The notes beneath the pieces were generated by a model. The model did not search any database, had not been told where the DNA came from, and saw only the letters and a program-made list of their open reading frames with translations. From positions 248,001 to 312,000 of the forward strand of contig NZ_JRVC01000002.1 of NCBI RefSeq assembly GCF_000807925.1: a DNA stretch of 64,000 nucleotides, written 5' to 3'. Each line of letters begins with the position of its first letter. Position 1 is the first letter of the stretch. Shown here piece after piece: positions 26,259 through 34,531 of the stretch. Position numbers and translations under genes: made by a program. The stretch is from Novosphingobium subterraneum. Its GTDB lineage: Bacteria; Pseudomonadota; Alphaproteobacteria; Sphingomonadales; Sphingomonadaceae.

Positions 26259-27805
26259 GCCTGCGTCTCCTCGGCCAGTTCTGCAGCCAGCGCAACCCGG
26301 TCAAGCTTGCCATTCGGACTCACGGGCATGATCTCCCGCCAATGGACGTGGCGCGGCACCATGAAATTCGGCAAGGCGCGGGTCAGGGCAGGAACCAGGC
26401 CGTCCTTGTCGGCACCGAGCATCGCTCGCGCCACGAGATGGATCGCTTGCCCCAGTTGCGGATCGGGCAATCCCAGCGCTACCGCCTCGGCAACGATGCC
26501 TGTCGCAACTGCCGCTTCTTCCACTTCCTGCGGGCTGACTCGATTGCCGCTGGTCTTGATCATGGCGTCACGCCTGCCGACGAAATGCAGCAACCCTTGC
26601 GCATCGCGCTTCACCCGGTCCCCCGACCAGACGGCCATGCCGCCAAGCTTCGAGAACGCCGGCGCAGGCCTGAACCGCTCCGCCGTGCGCACTGCGTCCT
26701 GCCAGTATCCTTGCGCAGCCAGCGGCCCTGCGTGGACCAGTTCACCTTCTTCCTCGGCTTGAGCTTCTTCGCCCATGTCATTGATGACAAGAACTTCTGC
26801 AAAGGGAATGGCACTACCGATCGAGGTGGGATGCTCGTCGACCAGCGCGGGATCGAGGTAGGTCGACCGGAAGGCCTCGGTCAGCCCGTACATGGCATAG
26901 AGGTCGGCCACCGGGAATTTTGTCCGCAGCGCGCGGACCAGCGATGGCGTCAAGGCGCCGCCGCTGTTTGTCAATCGCTTGAGCGATTGCGCGGCGTCCT
27001 GCGGCCATTCCAGTTCCACCAGTTGCAGCCAGAGCGGCGGCACTGCAGCGATTGTAGTGATGCCATGTCGGGCAACTGCCTTTACCACATCGCGCGGCGT
27101 GAGATAATCCAGCGGTACCACGCTGCCCCCGGCGTACCAGGTGGACAGCAGCTGATTCTGACCATAGTCGAATGCGAGCGGGAGTACGGCAAGCACGCGG
27201 TCCTGTGGCGCGATCCGCAGGTAATACGCAACGCTGACGGCCCCCAGCCAAAGATTGGCCTGGCTGAGCATCACTCCCTTCGGACGCCCGGTAGAGCCAC
27301 TGGTATAGAGAATGGCGGCAAGGCTGTCCGGCTCTGCGTCAGACGGCGGAAGTGCGCCACCTTCGGCCTCCGCTTCGGCCCATACAGCAGCCTCCTCAAT
27401 CGCCCGGCAAGGTGCGTCGCCCTCCTCCAGCGTATCGAGGCGGCCCTTGTTCGAAATCAGCAGCGCGGCCCCGCTGTCAGCCAGGATGTGCGCCGCCTGT
27501 GCGCGCTTGAGCAGCGGGTTGATCGGTACGTGGACCAGCCCGGCCCGTACCGCAGCCAGTGGCATCAGGCAGGCAAGCTCGGTCTTGGGCAGCCAGGTCG
27601 CCACCCGGCCACCGGGTTCGCCGACGCGCGATTTCAACCACTTCGCAAGGGTTCCTACACGTGCATTTAACGCTTCATGGCTAAGCGTGCGGTCCTTGAG
27701 CACCAGTGCAGGGGCATCACGCTCGCCGCGCAAGGCAAGGTGGTCGAGCGGATACACGGTGGGATCGGGCGTTTGTGGCACTCGGGTCTCGATAGGGAAT
27801 GGCAA
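26255..27805 (-). CDS. XrtA-associated acyl-CoA ligase (ANL superfamily)
   Basis: A roughly 515-residue adenylating enzyme matching TIGR03098 (from memory). The AMP-binding P-loop is AAILYTSGSTGRPKGVML. Other signatures are YAMYGLTEAFRSTYLDP and SGDRVKRDAQGLLHFVGRRD, and the C-terminal catalytic Lys is in PVSPNGKLDR. The start is uncertain: TTG at 27805, GTG at 27781 or GTG at 27757 are possible and none has a good ribosome site. If the TTG is used, the gene overlaps the divergent GNAT gene by 7 nt. It should activate a carboxylic or amino acid, perhaps onto the ACP encoded across the divergent junction. Confidence 0.9.
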   Translation of the reverse strand: MPFPIETRVPQTPDPTVYPLDHLALRGERDAPALVLKDRTLSHEALNARVGTLAKWLKSRVGEPGGRVATWLPKTELACLMPLAAVRAGLVHVPINPLLKRAQAAHILADSGAALLISNKGRLDTLEEGDAPCRAIEEAAVWAEAEAEGGALPPSDAEPDSLAAILYTSGSTGRPKGVMLSQANLWLGAVSVAYYLRIAPQDRVLAVLPLAFDYGQNQLLSTWYAGGSVVPLDYLTPRDVVKAVARHGITTIAAVPPLWLQLVELEWPQDAAQSLKRLTNSGGALTPSLVRALRTKFPVADLYAMYGLTEAFRSTYLDPALVDEHPTSIGSAIPFAEVLVINDMGEEAQAEEEGELVHAGPLAAQGYWQDAVRTAERFRPAPAFSKLGGMAVWSGDRVKRDAQGLLHFVGRRDAMIKTSGNRVSPQEVEEAAVATGIVAEAVALGLPDPQLGQAIHLVARAMLGADKDGLVPALTRALPNFMVPRHVHWREIMPVSPNGKLDRVALAAELAEETQA

Positions 27806-28803
27806 GAGCGTTGGACGTCTATCACGCCAGTCTTAAGGAAGCGCAAGGGGACCCGCGCGTTATCGCGGCTCAGGGCGCTTCGCCGTTCGAGCGGCTCGAC
27901 TGGCTTGCCCTGCTCGCAGCGCATTGCCTCGACGAGGCGAAAGCGCGGGTCACCATTGCCGCGGACGAGCAGGGATGCACCGCCATGCCCTGGCTGGAAG
28001 ACCATGGGCAGATTGCAACGCTTGCCAACTGGTACAGTTTTTTCGTGCGTTTTCTGGGTGATGGAAGACATCTTTCAGAGATCGTGCGAAGCCTTCCCCA
28101 TAACCGGGCGATGTTTGCTCCTTTGCCGGAGGACGACGCCACAGCCCTTGCTTCCGCATTCCGCAAGGCTGGCTGGATCGCGCTCGCCGAGCCCTGCGAC
28201 AGCAACCACGTGCTTGCCGTGAACGGACGGAGCTTTGCCCAATACTGGGTAGATCGCCCCGGGGCATTGCGCGAAACCTTCCGGCGCAAGAGCCGGAAAG
28301 GCGAAGTCACGCTGCGGCTCGCAACGCAGTTTTCCCAAGCCGATTGGGACGCTTACGAGACGGTCTACAAGCTGAGCTGGAAGCCCGGCGAAGGGTCGCC
28401 TGATTTTCTTCGGGCATGGGCCGAAATGGAGGGCAAGGCCGGCCGCTTGCGCCTTGGCATTGCCGAGGTGGATGGCCAACCAGTCGCCGCGCAGTTCTGG
28501 ACTGTCGAGGGCGGCACCGCTTTCATTCACAAGCTTGCGCATGATGAACGCTTCCGCAAGCAATCGCCGGGAACGCTGCTCAGCGCGGCAATGTTCGAGC
28601 ATGTGATCGACTGCGATAGAGCATCGCTTATCGATTTCGGCACTGGCGATGATCCCTACAAGCGCGACTGGATGGAAGATGTGCGGATCCGCTGGCGCGT
28701 GCGGGCATGGCGCAAGAACGCCATCCGTCACTGGCCTTCCCTGGTCCGCGCGATTGCCGCACGAACACTGCGCCCCCTTGTCTCCAGGAACCGCCATGGT
28801 TAA
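27799..28803 (+). CDS. GNAT/FemAB-like acyltransferase of the XrtA accessory module
   Basis: A 334-residue protein with the CelD/BcsL-type GNAT domain (Acetyltransf_6) covering roughly residues 130-290. The segment DWDAYETVYKLSWKPGEG is typical, as are GIAEVDGQPVAAQFWTVEGG, FIHKLAHDERF and IDFGTGDDPYKRDWM. It is the first gene of a plus-strand run with the ACP and two hydrolases. It begins right at the 5' end of the ligase gene on the other strand. A likely role is transfer of an acyl or aminoacyl group from the carrier to an acceptor; this is inferred from position and fold. Confidence 0.85.
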   Translation: MARALDVYHASLKEAQGDPRVIAAQGASPFERLDWLALLAAHCLDEAKARVTIAADEQGCTAMPWLEDHGQIATLANWYSFFVRFLGDGRHLSEIVRSLPHNRAMFAPLPEDDATALASAFRKAGWIALAEPCDSNHVLAVNGRSFAQYWVDRPGALRETFRRKSRKGEVTLRLATQFSQADWDAYETVYKLSWKPGEGSPDFLRAWAEMEGKAGRLRLGIAEVDGQPVAAQFWTVEGGTAFIHKLAHDERFRKQSPGTLLSAAMFEHVIDCDRASLIDFGTGDDPYKRDWMEDVRIRWRVRAWRKNAIRHWPSLVRAIAARTLRPLVSRNRHG

Positions 28804-28839
28804 GGGCCCGATGAAACTGATAACGGCAGCTGGACACTG

Positions 28840-29097
28840 ATGAGCGACACCGACAGCACCCTGCGCGCGATCCTAAAGGACGTTCTTGGTCTTTCGGCCG
28901 AGCGCGTGGCCGCTTTCGATGCTTCGACCGGCCTGTTCGGGGAACTGCCCGAGCTTGATTCGATGGCCGTGGCCGGCCTGCTCACCGAGATCGAGGACCG
29001 GCTCGACATCGTGATCGAGGACGACGAGGTCGATGGCGAACTGCTGGAGACCTTCGGCAACCTGCGATCGTTCCTGGAAGCCAAAGTCACGGCGTGA
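28840..29097 (+). CDS. Acyl carrier protein of the XrtA accessory module
   Basis: An 85-residue acidic carrier protein. Ser41 in ELPELDSMAVAGLL fits the phosphopantetheine attachment site (canonical DSL, here DSM). Helices II and III, IEDRLDIVIEDDEVD, look normal. It lies 36 nt after the GNAT gene and overlaps the next gene by 4 nt (GTGA). It differs from the fatty-acid ACP in length and in the DSM motif, and its place beside a ligase and a transferase points to a dedicated carrier. Confidence 0.9.
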   Translation: MSDTDSTLRAILKDVLGLSAERVAAFDASTGLFGELPELDSMAVAGLLTEIEDRLDIVIEDDEVDGELLETFGNLRSFLEAKVTA

Positions 29098-29765
29098 TCG
29101 CGCGCTGGCCTTGCCCCGGCCCCGAAGGCCAGAGCGAGGAGTATGCGCTTGCCTTCGATCGCGGCCGTGAAAAACGCCTGCTGATCGTCCCGCCTTTGTT
29201 CGACGAAGCCAACCGCATGCGGCGGATGCTGGTCGATGCCATGCGCCTGCTGGATGACGCAGGAATCGACAGCTTCCTGCCCGACCTGCCAGGTTGCCAC
29301 GAAAGCCTGCAGCAGTTCGAGGCGCAGAGCCTCCACGGTTGGCGCAGCGCGATGCAGCTGGCGTCACGCCACTTCCGGGCGACCGACGTGCTGGCGGTAC
29401 GTGGTGGCGCTCTGGTGTTTCCCAACGCACTGCCGGGCTGGGCGCTCGAACCTGCAAAGGGTGCGGCGATCCTGCGCCAGATGATCCGCGCCCGCGTGAT
29501 TGCCTCACGCGAAGCCGGTGTGCAGGAGGACAGTGCGGCGCTGCTCGAACTTGGCCGCAGCGAAGGGCTGGAACTTGCCGGATGGCGCTGCGGTGCGTCG
29601 CTGATTGCCGGGCTGGAGAATGCCTTGCCACAAATCGAGGGGCACCACCTCATTGCGCAGGGCCAGCTTGGCGGTGGCGGCTTGTGGCTGCGGGCAGAAC
29701 CAGCGGCGGCGCCCGAACAGTCCGCCGCCCTCGTCCGCGTGATCCTGTCCGAGATCGACGCATGA
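29094..29765 (+). CDS. Exosortase A-associated hydrolase 2 (alpha/beta fold)
   Basis: A 223-residue alpha/beta-hydrolase-like protein resembling TIGR03101 (from memory). The fold signature is LLIVPPLFDEANRMRRML and FLPDLPGCHES. The expected nucleophile elbow reads LAVRGGALVF around Arg103-Gly105, with no Ser or Cys, so classical serine hydrolase chemistry is doubtful. It could be a structural or carrier-binding protein. The start is GTG at 29094, overlapping the ACP stop. Its stop overlaps the next start by 4 nt. Confidence 0.83.
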   Translation: MIARWPCPGPEGQSEEYALAFDRGREKRLLIVPPLFDEANRMRRMLVDAMRLLDDAGIDSFLPDLPGCHESLQQFEAQSLHGWRSAMQLASRHFRATDVLAVRGGALVFPNALPGWALEPAKGAAILRQMIRARVIASREAGVQEDSAALLELGRSEGLELAGWRCGASLIAGLENALPQIEGHHLIAQGQLGGGGLWLRAEPAAAPEQSAALVRVILSEIDA

Positions 29766-30550
29766 CCAGGCGCCACCTCACCTTCACGTGCGAGGGGGCG
29801 ACGCTTATCGGCACGCTGGACCGCGAGGCCGCGAGTCACTCGACCGGTCTGCTGATCGTCTCCGGCGGCAATGAGCTGCGCTCGGGCGCCTGGAGCGGAC
29901 AGGCGCAACTGGCCGCGCGCATCGCCAGAGAGGGCTACCCAGTGTTCCGCTACGACCGACGCGGCGTCGGCGACAGCGAGGGCGAGAATCAGTCGTTCCG
30001 CCACTCCGGGCCGGATATTGCAGCAGCCCTGGCCGCATTTCGCGCCGCAGCACCGCATGTTGCCCGCATCGTCGCGTTCGGCAATTGCGATGCGGCCGCA
30101 GCGCTGATGCTGAACGCGCCTGCGCTGCCGATCGCTGCTCTCGTGCTCGCCAACCCTTGGACGATAGATGGCGAGGAAGCCCCAAACGCCATGCCCGCCT
30201 CGGCAATCCGCAGCCGTTATCTCGCCAAGCTCGCCAACCCGCGCGAGGTCTGGCGGCTGCTGACCGGCGGGGTGAACCTCGCAAAGCTCGCCAGAGGGCT
30301 ATGCAGCGCGGCATCGCCGACGCCTGCTCCAGCGGGCCTTGTCGAGGAGATGAGGACAGGCCTTGCGGCTTTCAGCGGCGCCGCAACGATCCTGCTCGCC
30401 AGCCGCGACCGGACGGCGCAAATGTTCAGCGAAGTCTGGGACAGCGCCGACTTGCGCATCCAGCGCATCGACAGCGCGTCCCACAGCTTTTCAGACGAAG
30501 CCGCGCGCGAATGGCTTCACGCGCGGCTGATCGAGGTGCTTGGGCCCTAA
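29762..30550 (+). CDS. Exosortase A-associated hydrolase 1 (alpha/beta fold)
   Basis: A 262-residue alpha/beta hydrolase resembling TIGR03100 (from memory). The oxyanion-side strand is TGLLIVSGGNELRSG and the next is VFRYDRRGVGDSEG. The nucleophile elbow is AFGNCDAAAA, so Cys109 replaces Ser. A His in DSASHSF near residue 245 could complete a triad. A Cys nucleophile would suit a thioesterase or acyltransferase acting on the ACP; that is inference. The start ATG overlaps the hydrolase 2 stop. The stop codon overlaps that of convergent trxB. Confidence 0.87.
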   Translation: MTRRHLTFTCEGATLIGTLDREAASHSTGLLIVSGGNELRSGAWSGQAQLAARIAREGYPVFRYDRRGVGDSEGENQSFRHSGPDIAAALAAFRAAAPHVARIVAFGNCDAAAALMLNAPALPIAALVLANPWTIDGEEAPNAMPASAIRSRYLAKLANPREVWRLLTGGVNLAKLARGLCSAASPTPAPAGLVEEMRTGLAAFSGAATILLASRDRTAQMFSEVWDSADLRIQRIDSASHSFSDEAAREWLHARLIEVLGP

Positions 30551-31521
30551 ACTGCTGCGACTTCCGCCTGAGCGGCCTTGAAGTCCAGCTCGGCAAGGAA
30601 GCGTTCGGAATCGAGCGCGGCCATGCAGCCGGTCCCGGCCGCCGTCACGGCCTGGCGATAGGTGTGGTCCATGACGTCGCCGCAGGCGAAAACGCCGGGG
30701 ATCGCGGTCTTCGGCGTGCCGGGTTCCACCACGATGTAGCCGCTCTCATCGAGTTCGAGCTTGCCCTTGAACAGTTCGGTCGCCGGGGCATGGCCGATTG
30801 CCACGAAAGCGCCGTCGGTCTCGACGACGCTTTCCGCGCCGGTCACGGTGTCGATCACCTTCACGCCGGTCAGGCCCTTGCCCGCCTCGCCGATGAAGCT
30901 GTCGACCTTCTGGTTCCACAGCACCTTGACGTTGGGGTGAGCGAACAGACGGTCCTGCAGGATCTTCTCGGCGCGCAGGGAATCGCGGCGGTGGATCAAC
31001 GTCACGTCGGGCGAATGGTTGGTAAGGTACAGCGCTTCCTCGACGGCAGTGTTGCCACCGCCGATCACCACGACCTTCTTGCCGCGATAGAAGAACCCGT
31101 CGCAGGTAGCGCAAGCTGACACGCCCTTGCCCGAAAATTCCTGCTCGCCCGGAACGCCGAGCCACTTGGCCTGCGCGCCCGTGGCGATGACAAGCACGTC
31201 GCCCTCATAGATGTCGCCGCTGTCGCCGACGGCGCGGAACGGGCTGCCATCCAGGCTGACTTCAAGGATCGTGTCCCACATCATCCGCGTGCCAACATGT
31301 TCGGCCTGGGCCTGCATTTCCTGCATCAGCCACGGGCCCTGGATCACGTCGCGAAACCCCGGGTAGTTCTCGACATCGGTGGTGATGGTCAGCTGGCCGC
31401 CGGGCTGCAGCCCCTGCACCACGATCGGCTGCATACCCGCGCGCGCGCCATAGATCGCGGCGGAAAGCCCGGCCGGGCCGGAACCGATGATGAGCATGCG
31501 GGTCTTGTGCGTGGTCGCCAT
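30547..31521 (-). CDS. trxB: Thioredoxin reductase
   Basis: A 324-residue NADPH-dependent flavoprotein that reduces thioredoxin. The FAD-binding motif is IIGSGPAGLSAAIYG near the N-terminus, the redox pair is Cys137/Cys140 in SACATCDGFF, and the NADPH-binding motif is VVIGGGNTAVEEAL. The C-terminal FAD motif is VFACGDVMDHTYRQAV. Length is normal. Its stop overlaps the stop of the convergent hydrolase 1 gene. Confidence 0.97.
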   Translation of the reverse strand: MATTHKTRMLIIGSGPAGLSAAIYGARAGMQPIVVQGLQPGGQLTITTDVENYPGFRDVIQGPWLMQEMQAQAEHVGTRMMWDTILEVSLDGSPFRAVGDSGDIYEGDVLVIATGAQAKWLGVPGEQEFSGKGVSACATCDGFFYRGKKVVVIGGGNTAVEEALYLTNHSPDVTLIHRRDSLRAEKILQDRLFAHPNVKVLWNQKVDSFIGEAGKGLTGVKVIDTVTGAESVVETDGAFVAIGHAPATELFKGKLELDESGYIVVEPGTPKTAIPGVFACGDVMDHTYRQAVTAAGTGCMAALDSERFLAELDFKAAQAEVAAV

Positions 31522-31618
31522 GGGAAAAGTCCTCCAGTCGCCAGCGAGATAAGCAGCGCAGGGCGCAAAAGCCAGTCCGCGCCCCCCGCTTTTTCCGCAG
31601 CTATACGACAGATTTTCT

Positions 31619-32413
31619 TTATTCGACGAGGTTGGCTTCGATCGCGGCGAGCACCTGCGGTGTCACGCCGAGCACCTCCCGCGCATAGGCCTCCACGCTG
31701 CCGTGGCGTTCCCGGATCGCTGCGAACGCGCGCTCGAGAAATTGCGCCTCGACGCCCATCAGCACGCGCACCGCGGCATCATCCATCGATATGCCGAAAC
31801 CCTCGCGCACATGCCGCGCCCCGGCTTCGATGCGCGCCTCGGCATTGCCCGCAGTATTGGTGAGCAGATAGTCCGCCACGATATCATCGTGGTGCACGCC
31901 CAGCATATCGTGGACCAGCGCAGCGGCGAGGCCGGTCCGGTCCTTGCCGGCCAGACAGTGCAACAGGCTCGGCGTTTCGCGTTCGGCCAAGGCGTGCATG
32001 TACAGACGGTAGGTCCCGACCAGGACAGGCCGGAATGGCAGCGTTTCGTAAAGAGCAAGCATGGCCTGTCGCGCATCGTCGGCAGTGCGCACATCGCGCG
32101 CCATCTCTTCGTGCACCGCGCGCCCAGCCGCACTTGCAGTTTCGCCAGGATGGAAAAGCACGCTGCCCTCGAACTCGGGGTGCCTGAGGCAGCGATTGGC
32201 AGCGCGCTCGCTATCACCGCGCAGGTCGATGACGGTGGCGATCTGCAAGGCGTGGACTTTCTCGAGATCCTCAGCCGTTGCCTCGCTATGCTGACCCGAG
32301 CGCCACAGGACGCCCTTGCGCAACCGACCACCGCGCGCGGCATAGTTGCCATAGTCCCGGAAATTGTGGATTCCGGCCATCGCCAGCACCCTGGCCTGTT
32401 CCTGCTCGCTCAT
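31619..32413 (-). CDS. Tyrosine phosphatase family protein
   Basis: A 264-residue phosphatase of the Y_phosphatase3 type. The P-loop is LLHCLAGKDRTGLAAALV, with catalytic Cys153 and Arg159. The N-terminal family signature is GIHNFRDYGNYAARGGRLR. I placed the start at 32413 (MSEQEQARVL), behind AAGGAC with 5-6 nt spacing. Such enzymes act on phosphotyrosine, phosphoserine or phosphoinositides. Whether it opposes the BY-kinase 10 kb away is unknown. Confidence 0.87.
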   Translation of the reverse strand: MSEQEQARVLAMAGIHNFRDYGNYAARGGRLRKGVLWRSGQHSEATAEDLEKVHALQIATVIDLRGDSERAANRCLRHPEFEGSVLFHPGETASAAGRAVHEEMARDVRTADDARQAMLALYETLPFRPVLVGTYRLYMHALAERETPSLLHCLAGKDRTGLAAALVHDMLGVHHDDIVADYLLTNTAGNAEARIEAGARHVREGFGISMDDAAVRVLMGVEAQFLERAFAAIRERHGSVEAYAREVLGVTPQVLAAIEANLVE

Positions 32414-32526
32414 TTCACCGTCCTTGCCTGCGCTCAGCAATGGCAGCTTTGCCCAAGCGTGCAAGCGGGTCCGTCTGACGTTTCACGTCGTGGCAATGCC
32501 TCGTGACCCGTAGCGGGTTTGGCCCT

Positions 32527-32913
32527 TTATTGCCGCACGGCCAGCGGTTCGAGCGCGCGCGCCACAACTACTGCGGCCGGTGTCGGCTTGGGCACCAGGG
32601 TTCCGCCCAGCCGCCGGACGGCTTCATCCATGCGATCAAGGTCGCCGGTGTGAAGGACGTAAGGAACGCCCATTGCCGCAAGCGTCCGTGCCACCTGCTC
32701 GCAGGTTTGCCCTTGGCCCAGCGAAACGTCGAGAATGGCTGCGGAAATCGCGTTGTTCTGGACGATGGAGAGCGCCTCCATCAGATCGAGTGCCGTCAAT
32801 GGCTTGCACCCGGCATCTTCGACCGCAAATTCCAGATCGAGCAGGATGAGCGGTTCATCATCAAGCACGAGAACGCGGCACGGCTCCGACGAAGCGTGAT
32901 GCATCCCGCTCAT
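32527..32913 (-). CDS. Single-domain response regulator (LovR-like)
   Basis: A 128-residue receiver domain with no output domain. The acidic pocket is VLVLDDEP, the phosphoacceptor is Asp62 in AAILDVSLG, and the conserved Lys is in TLVPKPTP. It overlaps the LOV kinase gene by 4 nt and follows it. By analogy with LovK-LovR of Caulobacter it may act as a phosphate sink for the kinase. Confidence 0.9.
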   Translation of the reverse strand: MSGMHHASSEPCRVLVLDDEPLILLDLEFAVEDAGCKPLTALDLMEALSIVQNNAISAAILDVSLGQGQTCEQVARTLAAMGVPYVLHTGDLDRMDEAVRRLGGTLVPKPTPAAVVVARALEPLAVRQ

Positions 32914-34022
32914 TCGCCGGCATCCCGCAAGGGGATGCTGAGCCGGGCGTGAAGCCCTTCGCTGTTCAGTTCTCTCACAATTCCTCCCCTGGCCATGCCA
33001 AGCATGCGATCCACGATACCCTCCACCCCGACCGAACCTGCCGCCGCCTCTTGCAGCAAAGCGTCGGTTCCGCGCCCATGTTCCACCCAGTCGATGCGTA
33101 TCGCCGGGCTCTCGGCGGAACCATTGCGCTGCCAGCCGACCGTCACCCGCCCGTCATCCCGACTGAGGGCGCCGTAACGGATGGCGTTCACCGCCAGTTC
33201 GTGAAGCGACAGTCCGAGCACCGAGACCGATGCAAAATCCGACCTGAGCCCGTTGCCCTCGAAAATGATGCGCGTCCCATCCGGATCGTAAGGCGCCAGG
33301 ACGGCACGGATGGCCTGCCCAACCTCGACCGTGCCGCGATGAGAATCATCGAGGGTCGTTTCGTAAGCCCGGCCAAGCGCCTGGATTCTGTCATTGATTT
33401 CCCGCGCTTCGGCCTCGATGCCGCGAACCCTGCCGGTGAAGTTCACGATGCCGCCGATCACCGCAAACATGTTCTTCATGCGATGCGACAGTTCGCGTGC
33501 CAGCTCGCGCGCGTGCAACTCGTCGGCCCGCGCCGCGCGCACGTCGGAAACATCCCACTGGCTGCCGAAGAAATAGACCAGTTTTCCTTCGGCGTCGTAG
33601 ACCGGCCCCAGATGCAGGGCATTCCAGAACGAGCTGCCGTCCTTCCGGTAGTTCAGCAGTTCGACAACCGTCACGTCCTCGCGATCCAACGCGTTGCGGA
33701 TCCGCACCAGAGAGGCTCGATCGCTTTCCGGGCCCTGCAGGAAGCGGCAATTGCGTCCGACGATTTCGTCTTCCTCATATCCGGTGAGGTGACGGAACGC
33801 CCGATTGGCAAAGACGATGGGCATGTCATCCTGATGCGGATCGCACAGGCAGATCGCCATGCGCGTCTGCGCCATCGCCTGCTCGAACAGAACGCCAGAT
33901 GCTCCGTCGAACGTATCTTCGGGGTGTTGCGCGCGAAAACGCGCCACGGCTGGATCAAACACGGTGTGGGCCTGATCGATCGGGCCGGACTCAGGGATGT
34001 TATCTGAAGTGTTACGGTTCAT
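32910..34022 (-). CDS. LOV-domain blue-light histidine kinase (HWE type)
   Basis: A 370-residue soluble kinase. The LOV domain spans about residues 45-160 and holds the flavin-reactive Cys92 in GRNCRFLQG, with NYRKDGSSFWN and FFGSQWDVS supplying flavin contacts. The phosphoacceptor is His180 in ELSHRMKNMFAV, followed by an HWE/HisKA_2-type ATPase domain with LHELAVNAIRYGAL and WVEHGRG. It should bind FMN, form a cysteinyl adduct in blue light and change kinase activity. The receiver gene follows with a 4-nt overlap. Confidence 0.93.
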   Translation of the reverse strand: MNRNTSDNIPESGPIDQAHTVFDPAVARFRAQHPEDTFDGASGVLFEQAMAQTRMAICLCDPHQDDMPIVFANRAFRHLTGYEEDEIVGRNCRFLQGPESDRASLVRIRNALDREDVTVVELLNYRKDGSSFWNALHLGPVYDAEGKLVYFFGSQWDVSDVRAARADELHARELARELSHRMKNMFAVIGGIVNFTGRVRGIEAEAREINDRIQALGRAYETTLDDSHRGTVEVGQAIRAVLAPYDPDGTRIIFEGNGLRSDFASVSVLGLSLHELAVNAIRYGALSRDDGRVTVGWQRNGSAESPAIRIDWVEHGRGTDALLQEAAAGSVGVEGIVDRMLGMARGGIVRELNSEGLHARLSIPLRDAGE

Positions 34023-34045
34023 ATCAGTGGCTACCTGCCACCGAA

Positions 34046-34070
34046 AATGCAGTTCCTACTGCTTGGTTCC
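34046..34070 (-). promoter_or_regulatory. Possible EcfG-type promoter upstream of the LOV kinase
   Basis: On the minus strand, GGAAC (34070-34066) is followed after 16 nt by CATT (34049-34046). The alphaproteobacterial general stress sigma factor EcfG prefers GGAAC, 16-17 nt, CGTT, so there is one mismatch in the -10. It lies 24 nt before the kinase start, which is close but possible. Confidence 0.35.
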
Positions 34071-34096
34071 GGAAAAAAGCATTAAATTCATGGGCA

Positions 34097-34531
34097 TCAT
34101 TTTCGTTCCAGCGGAATGACGGCGAGTGTCAACCGGGATATACAGGCGAGCTTGTCCAGTTCATCGACGATCCGGATGGACCAGACGTGGGTGCTACGCC
34201 CCAGGGCCTCGGGTCGTGCAGTCGCGTAAACCCATCCGTCGCGCACCGGTCGCAGGTGGTTGGCGTTGATTTCCATCCCCACGCAAGCGAACCGGTCAGG
34301 GTCCACCACCATGGCTCCTGCCATGGAACCGATCGTTTCTGCCAGCGCAACCGATGCGCCACCGTGCAACCGGCCAAAAGGCTGATGCGTGCGATGGTCG
34401 ACCGGCATGCGCGCGGAAATCCAGTCATCGCCACAGTCATGGAACTCGATGCCAAGGTGCGCCGGCATCGAGGAACTGCCCAATTTCGTCAGTCGCTCGA
34501 GCGAGGGCTTCTCACCATTCCACCAGATCAA
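34097..34531 (-). CDS. Hotdog-fold thioesterase
   Basis: A 144-residue hotdog thioesterase of the EntH/PaaI type. The active-site segment is QPFGRLHGGASVALAETIGS, with Glu in the ALAE helix as likely catalytic residue. It overlaps the M20 amidohydrolase gene by 4 nt and follows it in one transcript. Substrate unknown; aromatic acyl-CoAs are common for the family. Confidence 0.87.
   Translation of the reverse strand: MIWWNGEKPSLERLTKLGSSSMPAHLGIEFHDCGDDWISARMPVDHRTHQPFGRLHGGASVALAETIGSMAGAMVVDPDRFACVGMEINANHLRPVRDGWVYATARPEALGRSTHVWSIRIVDELDKLACISRLTLAVIPLERK

Noticed and set aside
26342..27670. 442-codon plus-strand open frame
   Set aside because: Antisense to the ligase gene, which has full ANL motifs.
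29294..29761. Upstream extension of hydrolase 1
   Set aside because: Runs through hydrolase 2 in another frame; the ATG at 29762 gives the family-length protein with an ATGA overlap.
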